NCBI GenBank assembly: GCA_036346205.1
Contig: JARFJB010000400.1
Location: 785,001-849,000 of the forward strand
Length of the DNA: 64,000 nucleotides
Origin: Vesta saturnalis
Lineage: Eukaryota; Arthropoda; Insecta; Coleoptera; Lampyridae
Direction of reading: 5' to 3'
The position numbers were made by a program, and so were the translations under genes. Positions within the stretch are counted from its first letter, which is position 1; each line of letters starts with the position of its first letter. Below are positions 44,456-56,852 of this stretch, piece by piece. Under the pieces are notes generated by a model. That model was not told the DNA's origin. It ran no database searches and saw only the letters and a list, made by a program, of their open reading frames with translations.

Positions 44456-46597
44456 CTCCGTTTAACGAACAAATTCACTAAATGCTCCTCCTACAAATTT
44501 GTAGGTGCGTGCTACTAACTGCGCATAGGCCTTGTTTACAACCATAAAATAATTACTTTCCAGGTAATATAGTGGTTGAACTACATTCAACGGTTCTTTA
44601 ATGTATGCATATGAATTATTGTAGTCACTAAAATGTATAATTATGTAGTGTTAATAGTAATCAAATAATACACGTATTTAGAAATATAAATATTTTAAAA
44701 TCACACATTTTTACGAATCAAAATTCTCTGTCAGCAATGAATCGGTTTTAATACGGTTTGAAAACAAGCATCTTTAGTCTATGGGAATGTTGACATGCTG
44801 TAGATAACTCGTTAATGTTTACCAATCTGTCAAATCTCACATGAAGTCAAGTCAAATTGTCAGGGCACATATTTTGGAAATCGAAAAATAACATTAATTT
44901 ATTTGTTTGTAAAAGGCCATAAGTCAGGCAGGTAAATAGTAAATGAATAGAACTTTTTACATTTTATTTTTATAGGAATTTACAAGTCAACTCCTTGTTG
45001 ATGTCACAAGTATTTGTTTATTTAAACAAACTGCAAAATGCAATTATTATAATTATTATAAGTATTTTGTTATGAACGAATAAGTTCAAAGGTAAATAGG
45101 TAATTACATATAAAATGCAATTATGTTACAGTTGAGAAAAGCCCCTTTGTTTTTTAATAATTGCCACAAAAACTCATAAGTAGTGCCTCAATTCACAATT
45201 CTTCCTGTAGCTGCATTTGTATTTTTTACTAAGTCTGTAAATAAAGCACAACAGGTCAGTCTTGTTCGGAGTCTGATGAAGAAGAGTCATCGCCCAACTG
45301 GATGATCAACGGCTCCACTGGAACTTCTATAGTGATTTCCAATTGCCACATATTTTCTTCCATACTTTGCACGTGTCTAATAGCATTTTTCCAATTATCT
45401 GAAGTTACGTTTGCAACAGCTGTGCAAAACAATTGGTGCACATCTGCTATTTTAAATGTTTTATTGTTCCTCGCAACTTCACCCTTGATTTGCGCCCATA
45501 TCAGTTCGATTGGGTTTAATTCGCAATGATATGGAGGTAAACGCAATACAGTATGATTCTGTAATTTTTGCTATCTAACTAATTTAGGAGCAATAGCAGC
45601 GTTTCTGACAAGATCTAGAAGTTTGTCTTTGATCATATCTGATTCCTAATCAATGGATTTGCTGGTTAGCCATACCTGAATGTCATTTTTTTTATCCTGA
45701 ATTTGGATTTTGTCGATCTTTCTGCTATGACAGGAAGCGTTATCTAACACTATAACAGTGTTTTTGTCTAAATTTCCAAGAACGTTGCGAAGCCATTCTT
45801 CAAAAACGGCCGCTGTCATTTCTTCATGATAATCGCCAGATTTCTTGGACTCGAACAACTGCAAACCATCATCAACAAAACCGTCCTCGGAACCAATGTG
45901 GAGAAGGATAAGGCGTTTTGCTTTTCCCGATGGATCCGGTAACCCCGTTGTTAATCCATTAACAAACGCTTGCCTCGGAGTCAAGATGGTTGTATCTTTC
46001 CATACTTTGCTTACTGTATAGCCAGCATTAATCCAAGTCTCGTCTAAGGTCCTTTGGTCCTTCTCTGTATTTTCTAATTTGTCGTAGATAACATCGACCC
46101 CACGCAACTATCTCGGATGTTTCTTTAAGGAAACTATTTCTTGTCCTCTTAGAAGACCTATATTTCAAAATAAAGTATAATTTATATTAGAGATAATTTA
46201 TTCCTTTAGTCACTTAAAGCCAATTTCATTCAACAAGCTGCTTTTGCTGTAAATGTAGCATTTTCAGTCTTGTTGTTGTTCGGGGTTTCTTCAACACAAA
46301 CTTTAAAAATGTTTAAGATTCGCTCCTTTTCGTCAACGGAAAAATGCCGGGCCGGGCGTTTTTTCGGGGGCGAAAAACACTGTTTTTGAAAATGAAAAGT
46401 ATTAGAGCAAAAGCTTTAACCAAAATAAAGAATGAAAACACAAATGCTAAATGAAAAATTAGTTTGACATTTATAGGTTAATATAATACAAAATTTTTCG
46501 TGGTTGTGTAAACCCGGCTAACCAATAAAAATGTGCCATTTAGATTTGGCGCTAACTCGTGGGAGGAGCACTTACTGAATCTGTTCGTTAAACGGAG
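44456..46597 (-). mobile_element. DDE_3-type DNA transposon
   Basis: TIRs: left CTCCGTTTAACGAACAAATT from 44456, right its complement ending CGTTAAACGGAG at 46597, matching over about 35 bp with a few mismatches through the GCTCCTCC block. The minus-strand gene between them belongs to an arthropod-typical DDE_3 (IS630-related) transposase group. Length 2142 bp. Confidence 0.83.
45256..46385 (-). pseudogene. DDE_3-type transposase (DETW ... LDNA ... NPIE)
   Basis: The N-terminal part, 46385-46230, reads 'RHFSVDEKERILNIF', a helix-turn-helix-like start. A gap that may hold an intron separates it from 46107-45646, which has 'LDETWINAGYT' (first catalytic Asp), 'LILLHIGSEDGF', 'DYHEEMTAAVFEEWL' and 'VIVLDNASCHS' (second Asp). 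A TAG at 45644 and another stop near 45572 lie before 'LRLPPYHCELNPIELIWAQI' (catalytic Glu). The C-terminus ends in a Ser/Asp/Glu-rich tail. The catalytic triad is complete; two stops, and possibly a disturbed 5' region, disable it. One of the better preserved transposases here. Confidence 0.85.
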
Positions 46598-47380
46598 AAT
46601 AGTAAAAAAACTACTATTTTAAATAGCTCAATTTTTTTTGTACCTGGGAGCCAATTGCCCCGGATTTCCAGATCAATGGACCACCCTTGTTATTTTCACT
46701 TTAGGTGCACTATAAAAGCAAACTGGGCCCTTACTTAAACTTTCTACTTTTTTTTCGTTTTTGTTTCATAAAAATATCTCTGTTAGTTTTCTTTTAAGCG
46801 AATTTGTACAATAATAAGTTAAGAACAGAAGAAAACCCCAATTTTTTTAAAAAATTATACAATTATCATTTATGACAGTAAACATTATTGATGTTGAACC
46901 AACAAATCCATTTTCAAGGGACATCATACTGTTTACGGCTGCGGTAGTGGATATATTTTCGATCCCTCTTTTCTCTTCATGGAGCTTGTGGTGTATCACA
47001 AATGGTGCATTTTTATATATTTTAATTTATAAATTAGAAGGCGGGTGTAATGGAAGCCATTTAGTAAATATGGGCGAATGTTGCATATTTGCTAGTAAAG
47101 GATTATAATTTATGTTTTTGACTATAAAATAAATTCTTCCAGAACATGTTTATAATGTTATTATCTTCAATAAAAGGTAAATTAATTATAATATTATAAA
47201 TTTGAAGACAGAACGTTCTCTTACAAATTGAAGTAAATAATAACTGAAATTTATATAAGAATTATATCACAATAACATCTAATTTAAATTAATATCAATG
47301 ATAATTTGAAAGTTAATATTACATCACAATCTTGTTATTTAATGTAGAGAGCTCTCTTGATTTCATTTTTGATGTAAGTA
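46598..47380. other. Unclassified region
   Basis: The only notable frame (46872-47108, plus) is hydrophobic and has no recognised domain. Otherwise AT-rich with nothing supported. Confidence 0.4.
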
Positions 47381-47848
47381 GGGGAGAGCGGGACACAGTA
47401 GCCATATGGGCACGGTGGTCATATTTTAAAATAAAAATCAGTTACCAGCATCAAGGCGCCATCTATCGCAAAACGTGCCTAACGTTGAGACCAACAGATC
47501 TATAGGTAGTTCATATCATACGTACAATCTTGATAGTTTAATTTTAGTGCGTCAAAACATTGATAATTAGTGATTATTTAAGAGGTAAGTTATCTTTTCA
47601 AGATTTACTTCTAATCTTTAGAGTTTTCAGAACATTTCTATCAAGTTTGTAAACTGTGTAACATTATTTTGAATTAGTTGAAACATATTTCTTTGGTAAA
47701 CGCACTGGAGGCACAATGGTCACCAATGCTTGGGGTACAGTGGTCACTAGTTACTAAAGAATGGAAGGGGTGACTACTGTGCCCCCATTGTTTTTGAGAA
47801 TATATTAGATACTATTATTGTGGTTTGTTTATGTTATAGCAATAAACA

Positions 47849-49498
47849 ATGGTCCGTAATAAGAACAGAAAAACCACAATTGGTCTAACAGATCAGAACA
47901 CAATGTTGTCAGCTGTCCGAAGCCATTTAGGTGGTGGGCTTTCGGTTAAACAGGTAGCTATCCGCTACAAAATATCCAGAACATCTTTGACAAGGTATAT
48001 CAAAAAATACAAACACCTAGACATTGAGTGGGAAAATGTAACCTTGGCTGACGTTCCAGGAATGTCGCCAAACTATAATGTTCGTCAAGTGTTTAGCAAA
48101 AACGAAGAAGCCTTGTTAGCCGATTCTTTGCGACAGTGTTCACGACTGCATCATGGTTTACCACCCTAAGAGGCTCGTGAATTTGAGTACGAATTTTCTG
48201 TAGCCAACAACAAGGTTTTTCCAATAGGTTGGAAAGAAAACAAAAGCGCAGGCAGAGATTGGTTCACTTTTGACTCTGCCTCCACACACCAGTCATCGTT
48301 TGCAGCCATTGGATAGGTGCTTATAAGGACCATTGAAACGGTATTACAATAATACCTGCAAATCTTGGCTTCTAGCTAAACCCGGTAAAACGATTAGTAT
48401 TTATGAAATCGCTGAAATATTTGGTGAAGCCCATACGCTGGCATTCACAGCAAAAAAAATATAATTTCCGGTTTCAAAGCAACTGGCATTTTTCCATTTA
48501 ATCGCCATGTCTTTGGTGGTTCCGAGTTTTTGGCCGCTTACATCACTGATACTGATAATCCAATAGTAGAGGCTAGCCAAGATACTATACCCTCAGGTAC
48601 CAAGCACCAGTAATGATGTATCAAGCACCAATCATGATGTACCAAGCACCGCTCATGATATACCAAACACCACTCATGGTGTACCAAGCACCAGTCATGA
48701 TGTACCAAGAATAAATCAATCCTTTTTGATTGGTGAATTAAACACCAGTCATGGAAGCACCAGTCAAGAATCTGACCATGAACGTGAGTGTAAAACTTCT
48801 ACAGATACCATAATGAACGCTGTTGTAACCCCAGCCATAATTAGGCCTTACCCAAAATCTTCAGGTTTGTCAAAAAACCGTCAAAGTAGAAAGAAAAAGA
48901 CTACGTCAATTTTGACAGACCTCCATATGTCAAACAACTTGAAGTAGACTTTGATAGAAAAAATAAATCACAAGTTGAACAAACAAAAATTCTCGATGAC
49001 ACAGTCAAAATAGCTAAGAGAAAGAGAATGAAAAACATTGTCAACGACAGTAGCAGTGAAAGTGCAGGAACTATGGATTTATCGACTCAGAGGATGATAT
49101 AAATCCCGAAGAGGAACACAATGATTTATATTTAGATTTAGAAACAATTGATGAAGGCAGTTTCATATTAGTGAAGTTTACAGGAAAAAAGAATATAAAA
49201 CATTTCGTTCGAAAAGTGTTGTCAATCCGAAGCACTGATGAGTTTGTTGTCACATTTTTGAGACAAAAACAAAATCATTTTGTTTTTCCACCTCTTGACG
49301 ACGTAACAGTTGATCAAAAGTCCAACATTGTTTGTCACCTAAACACACCCATGCATTCTGGTGTAACCAGCCGTACTCATAATATGTTTACTTTTGACAT
49401 TAACTTGTCAAATTTCATCATGGGATAAGGCTTGGTCATCAATAACAGCAAAACCTGATTCTCTTGTTCCTGAAATGTATTTTTGTAAACATGAATGA
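47849..49498 (+). pseudogene. Pogo-like transposase with the DDE core deleted
   Basis: The N-terminus MVRNKNRKTTIGLTDQNTML with a Psq-type helix-turn-helix ('SVKQVAIRYKISRTSLTRYI') runs to a TAA at 48167. 'EFEYEFSVANNKVFP' and 'GRDWFTFD' follow, but the next recognisable block is 'PPHTSHRLQPLD', the end of the catalytic core, so most of the DDE domain including the first Asp is gone. The post-core helix 'KTISIYEIAEIFGEAH' and 'GFKATGIFPFNRHVF' remain. A Ser/Thr-rich repeat linker (48599-48710) and a C-terminal module ('GSFILVKFTGKKN', 'VTFLRQKQNHFVFPPLDD') finish at 49498. Many frameshifts. Confidence 0.85.
48599..48710 (+). repeat. 21-bp coding minisatellite (STSHDVP units)
   Basis: Five units of 21 bp, ACCAAGCACCAGTCATGATGT with few changes, encoding a heptapeptide close to STSHDVP each time. 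It lies in the linker between the catalytic core and C-terminal module of the pogo-like protein. Two more decayed units follow at 48743-48775. Confidence 0.92.
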
Positions 49499-49812
49499 GT
49501 TTTTGTATCTACCTTTTGATTAAAATAGCAATACCTTCCACATGAAATTCATTTATTTTTATTATCTGAGCAGTGACCAGTGAACCCCACCAACGTGACC
49601 AGTGTGCCCCAATTTGGGGACACACTGGTCATATTTCCTAAGAAAATATATTCTCTTATCATATGTAGTAGGTTTGATTCAGTGAAGTGGTATTCTAGAA
49701 ATTAAGTACCAATGCATGATACTTTGCGCCTGCAGTACAAAACTGGGGAAATGCTTAGTTTCTAAAAAAAAATTAAAAATGAAAAAAGTGACCACTGTGT
49801 CCCGCTCTCCCC

Positions 49813-50539
49813 TATTTTATTTTGACATTTCACACCTATAATAATCTAGCATATTGTAAGATGGATGTTCACCTGTAACTGTAGTGGAGGCTCTCGGGTA
49901 GAGAGCTATAATGGGCACCTTGGGAAGAGAACCGCGGTAACACTAAAGTATCTGTGTCTGCTTTAAAATATGTTACCTTTTGGTTCATTAAATGTAAATG
50001 CAGACCTTTAACGTATTGTGATGTATTTACTTATATTACTGTTAGTTAACTGTATAACAGGGTGATTACGATTTATCAGCCTGTATTAAATATTACAATG
50101 TTACCACATTAATTTATTAACATGAAAGTAATTTAGATCTTTTAATAACATTAGAATATAAATACGAATCGATCTAGGTATTTATAACTAATATTTATAT
50201 TTTATTTATATTGTTATTCTTGTTGTAGTATGCGGTAAGGTTTTTCAGCAAAACTACATTGCACTTGCTTATAAATGTATACACTGTGTTTTATTGATAC
50301 CATTATTTTATCCTCACTTACATATCCCGTAACAACTCTTTCACACAACGTAAGTGGTCCTACCTGGGTTTTGATAACGATCGTTTGGCGTATGTAAGTT
50401 CGCGTATTAACTTTGTTTTTCCATTCGAGTTGCGCATTCGCTAGACTGGCCTGGATACATTACAAGCTTGAGATCTTCAGGTTTAAAGGTGGATTTTTTA
50501 TTTAGTTTGGATTTACAGGATGTAACTTAAGAATTGCTC
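49813..50539. other. Unclassified region
   Basis: No domain-bearing frame apart from the 3' tail of the jerky/pogo fragment that follows. Nothing else supported. Confidence 0.4.
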
Positions 50540-50880
50540 TTACATCATCATAAGTAAACTTTGTTGTGAAGTTCAACAAAGTCTTTTTTGGGAATTCTCT
50601 TTTTCGGGTTCATTCTTTGCCACTTCACGAGCCGTTGGTCCCAGGAAGCCTTAAATGGCCCAAATATTGCAACATCCAGTGACTGAAGTACATGGGTTGT
50701 ATGGGGAGGAAGCTTCAAGATCGTAATATCATTTTCACTGGCAGTTTACAAAGTTCTGGACTTATATGTATTGTGACCATCACAAATGAGTAAGATAGGA
50801 CGTTCCTGAGGAACGTTAGGCAGTAAAATTTTTTTAAACCAATTTAAAGAGCGATACTTTCAATCCACCCCATTTTTGCT
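50540..50880 (-). pseudogene. Jerky/pogo-type DDE fragment
   Basis: The minus strand reads 'LPNVPQERPILLICDGHNTY' (second catalytic Asp), then, after one TAA, 'ITILKLPPHTTHVLQSLDVA' and 'FGPFKASWDQRLVKWQ', the conserved end of the jerky/Tigger DDE superfamily core. Nothing N-terminal to it (the DNA-binding part, first Asp) can be found to its right. No terminal repeats were identified. It is a different lineage from the pogo elements at 47381 and 57241. Confidence 0.82.
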
Positions 50881-51769
50881 GCTGCAAGGGGCCCATTCCC
50901 TCGTGTACGTGGGACCTACAAAATTATCCTAGCAACTGGGTCCCCACTTGTATGACCTACAAATTGTATATTTCACAAAAACAACAACAATTCCCAAGAA
51001 AAATATTACTTTAACTATTACTAACTTTGTTTTGGGATATCCCACTCCCCCCAGGTACCCACTTATCCTACCCTGTCTTATCATATTGGGTATATGATAT
51101 CCGTTCCTAAGCATTTGGTCGTCTGCGTCAAAAAATGAATTTGCCGCCCCTTTAATCAAAATTTATTTTAATGCACCATTTACAAAGTAACTACTAATCA
51201 AACGTGTTACAAAAAGGTATTAACATTAACATGCAAACCAAAAAAAAATATCCTAAACTAAAATTTTGTTCTTCTTACTTTAATACCAGCAAATGTTAAC
51301 ACCATTTCTTTTAAATTTATGTTACTAACTAAATCTTTCGTTCTTGAGTCATTGACGATCGCAAATAATTTTTAATATGTTTCAGTTTCGAAAAGGAACG
51401 TTTCCCTGTAGCGGCCGAAATGGGCAATGTTAACAGTATTCGTAGGCCAATCGCAGTATTAGGAGATATTGTCAGTAGATTATTTTTAATTAAATTAGTG
51501 TTTGTACAGGTTCTGGATTGCATTGAAAATAAAATTTAAGATTTATTAATTCTTCGCTTAATTCTAGTGGGTTTACATCAGATTCTTTTTTCGAATTGCC
51601 GGTTAGTGGTTCGAGTAAACGTAGACAATTTTTTAACTAATATTTATAACTGCAAAATTATTTACACGATTTTGCAATTGACCATATGGTTCTTTTAAAT
51701 TTTGATTTAAGCTTAATATCGTTTGATCAATTATAAAAAAAATTAACCTTAAAATGAATTTTCGCGTCT

Positions 51770-54054
51770 AATATTAGTAGTAAGAGAAGCACTTCAACTT
51801 TCACTGTTGACCTTGGGGATTTCCAATGACGCCACAAGGCCACCCACGTGGGGTCATGATTTGACCTTGGGGTGAACTCGGGGTTTGTCATTGGAGTTGG
51901 CCTTGGTCCTTCACTTGGAGTTGGCCTTGGGGTAGCCAAGGTCAGAACCAAATCTGTTCAGCGGGAAATTTGAATTTGAATAACTTCTAAGACAGTTATA
52001 GGAACTTGTTCTCGGGCGTTCGCCCCCCTTGCCGTGACCACCATGACTGTAAATAGTATTCTAATAAGAGGGCCCTGATGGTATCTCATAAGGCAGGTAT
52101 AGCAAGTTGTGTTAGGGTCTGCGCCCCCACTGCCGTGGCCCCCATAACTGAAAATAGTATTCTAAAAAGGGGACCCTAATACTAACTTATAAGACTGGTA
52201 TAGGAACTTGTGTTAGGGTCCGCGCCCTCCTGTCGTGACCTTCTTGACGCGAAATTTGAATTTGTTTGTAACGCCATCTAGTTATGTGTATGGACTAATG
52301 AATATTTTCTGTAATAAAGGTGGCTCGGCTCCACCTATGGTATATTTTAACAGTACATATATGTCTACAACCGTTATGGAGAGAAATTTGAATTTGCCTG
52401 TGTCACTATGTAGTGGTGTATTTTTAAACTAGCGAGTGTTTTCTGTAATAGAAGTTGACCGTACTCGTCTCCCTCTCTCTCGCTTCTCCCGTCTCTCTCG
52501 GCACTTTCTCAAACAACAAATCAATTAATCAAATCACGCTGGATCAAATCAAACAATCAGATCAATCTCAATCAACCAAATCAATCTCAATCAATCAAAT
52601 CATAACTTACAGCTTGCGAAAACCAGCTTACATTTCAATAATACTGATTTGGTTGCTAAAACCAACCACAATTGAAAAATAACCAAATTGGTCTAACTGA
52701 CATCTTGTAAAGCCAGCTCTCAATTCAAAAATAACAGCCTGATTTAACTTACGGCGTGCAAAAAACCAGTCTTCAAAAAATGACATCAAATTAGCGGGTA
52801 ACATTATTGCTATGTTTTTTCATACAATGATAAAAATATATTTTGCATTTAAATTAGTAAAACGCCAATACAATAAGAAGTAAATATTCTCAAGGTGAAA
52901 ATGATTTTAAAGTGTGTGAAAATAAAAATTAATATAAGCAGGAAAGGTCGGACTAACGATGCTACAGTTAATGCGAAAGGACAGTTATATTGGAAATTAC
53001 AATAAGTATGAGAGAGATAGTTAGGGTTTTGCTATACGGATCTAATTTCAAGGTTAGTTATATTTTTTTTTGTATAGGTATTTAGGTGGTTGAGTATTTT
53101 CTATAACGACTTAGGACGCTCAGTCTTGTTTATAAATCTAGAGCCGTTTATGTGAAAGGTATTTCCGTTAAGACAGTGCCTGCAGGTAAAATAATATAGC
53201 GATCTGACCTCGAGTTTGGTAATATTTGTTATGTTTACATTTTACTAATGCAAATGTAAAACATTTTTATCATCGTATGCAATAGCTAATTGGAGGTCGT
53301 TTTTGAAGACTGGTTTTTTGCACATTGCAAGTTAAATCAGGCTGTTATTTTTGAATTGAAAGTTGGCTTTGCAAGATGTAAGTTAAATCAATTTGGTATT
53401 TTTGAATGTGTTGGTTTAGTAAGCTGTGTTTAAGCCAAATCAGTATTTTGGAACTGTCAAGGTCCGCAAACTGAAGTTATGATTTCATTGATTGAGATTG
53501 ACGTTGTTGAGGCTTGATCATGATCCTGATTAAATGATCGAGCGTGATTTGATAATTATGTTGTGAAAGTCAGAGAGATAAACGCAAGAGAGAGAGACGA
53601 AAACGGGAGACATCGATCAATTTCTATTACAGAAAAATTCAGTTTAAAATAAGCATCTAGATCGACAATAAATTCAAATTTCCTATAACGATTTACCTGT
53701 ATAGACGTATTACACAAAATTTAGTCCATACACAACTAGATGGCGTTACAAACAAATTCAAATTTCGTAGAGAGTCACGACAGGAGGACGCGGACACTAA
53801 TACAAGTTATACCTGTCTTACAAGTAATCATTAGGCCTTATTAAATATTTCAAGCCATTAGGAGCAAAGCGAAGGCCTAGAACAAATTCTATACTATCTT
53901 ACAAGCTAGCATTGAGCTATTCAAATTTCCAGCTGAACAGATTTCTGACCAAGTCAAAGTCCAACAATGCCAAGTCACGAGGTCATCTCAAAGTTAATTC
54001 GTCATCAGAAATCATGGTCAAAAGTGAAGGTTATGCTCTCTTACTACTAATATT
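51770..54054. mobile_element. Foldback-like element with 0.8-1.0 kb inverted arms
   Basis: The left arm (51770 to about 52790) and right arm (about 53290-54054) are inverted copies. The tips are AATATTAGTAGTAAGAG and its complement. Further matching blocks are the 'AAATTTGAATTTGTTTGTAACGCC' region (52249 and 53740), AGAGAG-rich segments (52480 and 53600) and GAAGACTGGTTTTTTGCA (complement at 52760). A unique centre of about 500 bp holds no transposase. Flanks TTCGCGTCT and CGTTCGTCT suggest a 9-bp target duplication altered by a 2-bp indel. Foldback and MULE-type elements make 9-bp duplications. It sits in the hAT gene. Confidence 0.85.
51989..52245. repeat. 101-bp tandem repeat inside the left foldback arm
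   Basis: AAG(A/G)C(A/T)GGTATAGGAACTTG-like starts at 51989, 52090 and 52191, exactly 101 bp apart, each followed by GTTAGGGTC-type and GCGCCCCC-type blocks. The right arm has only about two diverged units (ends near 53825 and 53918). Tandem repeats within the arms are a hallmark of foldback elements. Confidence 0.88.
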
Positions 54055-55170
54055 CGTTCGTCTGGTGCCTCGTAGTTAAACTGTTCTTCTACCGACGAAT
54101 TCCGTTCAAATGCAGAAGCGTAAAATCTGGCGAAATGTCTCATTTCTCTTTTGCATAAAATTCAGCACTTTGAATAATAAAATCTTCGAAACTTTCATTG
54201 TTTCGTTTACTTTCAAAGTATTCTACTAAATTTTCTAAAACGTTGCTGCAAGTGTTTAAATTCGTATGAGAATCTTAAAACATTGCACTGATAAAATTAA
54301 TTTTAGATAATATATCGTGCCAAATCACGATGGAGCAAACAAATTTAACAGTATTTATTATGTTCTCCCTTTGAGTGGCACTAACGGATTTTAAAGTAAA
54401 ATTTTAAATATTGTTTTAATATGCTCCAACAGTAAGGCGAAGAATGGTTATAATTCTCGGATAGTATTGAAAAATTCAACTGATTGATATTCGCTGCATC
54501 ACATAGTACCAAAATCAAAGCATGTGCAGCACATGGCTCAAGCAATATTTTTCCCTCGCATGTTTGCGCCATTATCATAACTCTGTCCGCGCATGTTATA
54601 AATATTAGTGTTTAATTCTCCTAACCTTTTAATGACAAAATCGTACAAGCTTTCCCCCGTTACATCCTGAATAGAATACTGAAGTAAATCGGTTATTTTT
54701 CTCGAAATTCTTTTGCAATTGAGGATAATACTTCATTCTGGAGATTGTTTCCTAAATAATAAGGCATGTGTGTTGAAGACATCTTGCTAAGTTCAATTTT
54801 TTTTAATGACAAGAAAGGAGAGAATCATATTTAGAAATTGTTCCAGCAACAATTTCTATTGTTTTTTTCTCATATAGTTTGTTTGATGTTTCTCGTAGAG
54901 TTAAACTCACACCTACTTAAGAAGCAATAATTCTTCCTAAAACGTCACACCAATCTGGCTTCTTCAATTCGAAAATTATTAGTTCTTTTCGCCGCCATTA
55001 CATGCACTGGACCCCTTATAACTAAAATCTTAATCATAGAATTTCTAAGAATTACTGGCCAAAAAACCTGGATCATTTATACGTCAATGCATTCTTCTAC
55101 CGATTCTTCTTCAGATATTTTGTTGTCGCAAAATACGTCAAATGATTTTGCTTGCACCTGAATAGGGTCC

Positions 55171-55455
55171 TGGACACAACGTCCACTGGTCACAACGCCC
55201 ACCGCCATCTTGGTCACCACGTCCACTTTTAAATTTGGCCATAACGTCCACTTTGGACATAACTCCCACCGCATATCATGTCACGCTGGTCACAACGCCC
55301 ACTTTGAAGTTTGGTCATAACCTCCACTCTGGTTACAACCTTCACCGACGCCTTCTGGTCATGTCGCCTATCGACGTTGGTCGTAACGTCCATTTTTCTT
55401 TTTCCGGTCACTATCCCTACCGACTTGCACTGGCCACAACGACCACTTCTAGAAA
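55171..55455 (+). repeat. Left array of 16-bp motif TGGTCA-AACG-CCAC
   Basis: Roughly 12 copies spaced irregularly by 16-35 bp, including TGGTCACAACGCCCAC at 55187 and 55290 and variants with T for C. Spacers contain AAATTTGG-like and CATATCATG-like bits also seen in the right array. Confidence 0.88.
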
Positions 55456-55824
55456 TGATCTAAAATCTATTTTAGGTAAAATTACCAGGTGAGCAAAGAT
55501 AATCCGAACCCAAAGGATTACTTTCAGTTTTGACGAATCTTCTCTGTTTGAGTCAGCTAAAAGGGGAAGATAAAAGTCTCTGGAAAAAATTGGAAACTGG
55601 CTTGTAACATTATGTATCATATGTTAAGTGAAAAACAATAATAAAGTTCAGTTATATCGGAGTTCTTAAATATCGATAAGAGTGACTTAGTGTCCAAATG
55701 AGGCTGTTTTTCCGCCTTGTGGAAATTCGTGATGCACGAGACAACCTATCAAAATAAATTAGAGTCGTCTCAATGTCCAGGATGTTTCATTTATTGCTTC
55801 TTCACCCTTAAAAGGTTTAGTATG

Positions 55825-56068
55825 CATCCTTCAGCGTTCTTTAATGTATACTATAAAGCTTATACATTTTTGTTGACATCAGTGACTCAAGTAAAATGTG
55901 AAACCAATTTTTCACTATTAAAACATAAAAACTAGAGTTAGTTTCACTATATTACAAGACATTCTTGGAGCATTACTCCTCATGACCGTGGAAAGCGACA
56001 TCGCTAATTGGATAGATAATGATAATATAACTAACGCCTTTACAAATCGTTCTAAAAATTTGCCTTAA
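55825..56068 (+). pseudogene. hAT C-terminal dimerisation domain fragment
   Basis: The plus strand reads 'FLLTSVTQVKCETNFSLLKH', the conserved 'LLTLPVTQ..CERSFSKLK' start of the hATC domain. A stop and frameshift at 55935 are followed by 'TILQDILGALLLMTVESDIA' and 'NITNAFTNRSKNLP', ending in TAA at 56068. The rest of the transposase is not recognisable upstream. It is opposite in strand and different in sequence from the hAT at 51300-55160. Confidence 0.82.
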
Positions 56069-56504
56069 TGAGTGACATGTTTTTTTAAGTGAAAATGTTG
56101 GTATCATTGTTTTGAAAAGAAACCTTGTGTTTGTTTAATTGACGTTTTAAAATACTTAATCCATGAGTTTTCAAACGAAATCCTTCGACGTTCTCAGAAA
56201 AGATAAAGCATGGTCCTCTTTCAACCGCATCCCCGCACGTTGTTTCGATTCGGAGATATTGAAACTTTCGAGTGGAAGCCACAATCATATCTTTTCTTGA
56301 AAATTATGAGTTAGCACCCAAAGGTCACTCTTAAACACAATAGGGAATTCAAAATGCAAAAAAAAGAAATGCCACACTAAATGGGACACTGTATAGTTAA
56401 AAGTATGAACAATTTGATTCGGTGAAACTTTCATTCCAATCATTTTTTAGATTTTTGGAGATAGGAGAGCTATAGAGCAATTCGTCTTAGGCACCTATGC
56501 AATT

Positions 56505-56852
56505 GTTCAGTGGACGATGTGACCCTAGAGCATTGGTGGACGTTGTGACCAAGTAGATCTAATGGTCCGGTTGTGACCGGAAAATAAAAGTAGATGTTAC
56601 GGTCTACGTGGGTGGGCGATATGACCAGTACATGTCGGTGGAGGTTGTGACCAAATCTAAGGTGGGCGTTGTGACCAGCAAAAGAAAAATGGACGTTACG
56701 ACCAACGTCGGTGGGCGATAAGACCACACGGCGTCGGTGGACATTGTGACCAGAGTGGAGGTTATAACCAAATTTAAAAGTGGACGTTGTGACCAGCGTG
56801 GCATAGTGTGCGGTGAGCGTTATGACCAAAGTGGACGTTATGACCAAATTTA
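56505..56852 (-). repeat. Right array of the 16-bp motif, inverted
   Basis: About 14 copies of GTGG(A/G)CGTTGTGACCA and variants, e.g. at 56534, 56661 and 56783. Orientation is opposite to the left array. The minus-strand open frame through this array is a by-product of the repeat, not a gene. Confidence 0.88.

Larger units (their letters stand above)
47381..49812 (+). mobile_element. Pogo-like element with TA duplication
   Basis: TIRs GGGGAGAGCGGGACACAGT (47381) and its exact complement ending at 49812, flanked by TA at 47379-47380 and 49813-49814. Subterminal copies of a GTGGTCAC-type motif occur at both ends (47440, 47718, 47740, 49570-49625). The 2432-bp element holds one decayed gene. 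Confidence 0.93.
51300..55160 (-). pseudogene. hAT (ZMYM1-like) transposase split by a foldback element
   Basis: N-terminal part 55160-54055: 'SEEESVEECIDV' and 'FWPVILRNSMIKIL' resemble the start of TTF-type zinc-finger hAT proteins; later 'EEFREK', 'NIYNMRGQSYDNGANM' and 'PCAAHALILVLCDAA' are core blocks. After the insertion (51770-54054) the gene resumes with 'DAKIHFKVNFF' and ends with the hATC dimerisation domain 'LRILLTLPISAATGKRSFSK' / 'LKHIKNYLRSSMTQERK' (51523-51329). There are numerous stops, frameshifts and deletions. Without the insertion the parts are collinear, so the foldback entered an existing hAT copy. Confidence 0.8.

Noticed and set aside
50929..51159. 76-aa minus frame KGAANSFFDADDQML as a gene
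   Set aside because: Lies beyond the end of the hAT domain, has no family motif and looks like 3' untranslated or flanking repeat.
56470..56847. 125-aa minus frame with repeated LVTTST-like text
   Set aside because: Arises from the 16-bp motif array; no protein family and no start context.
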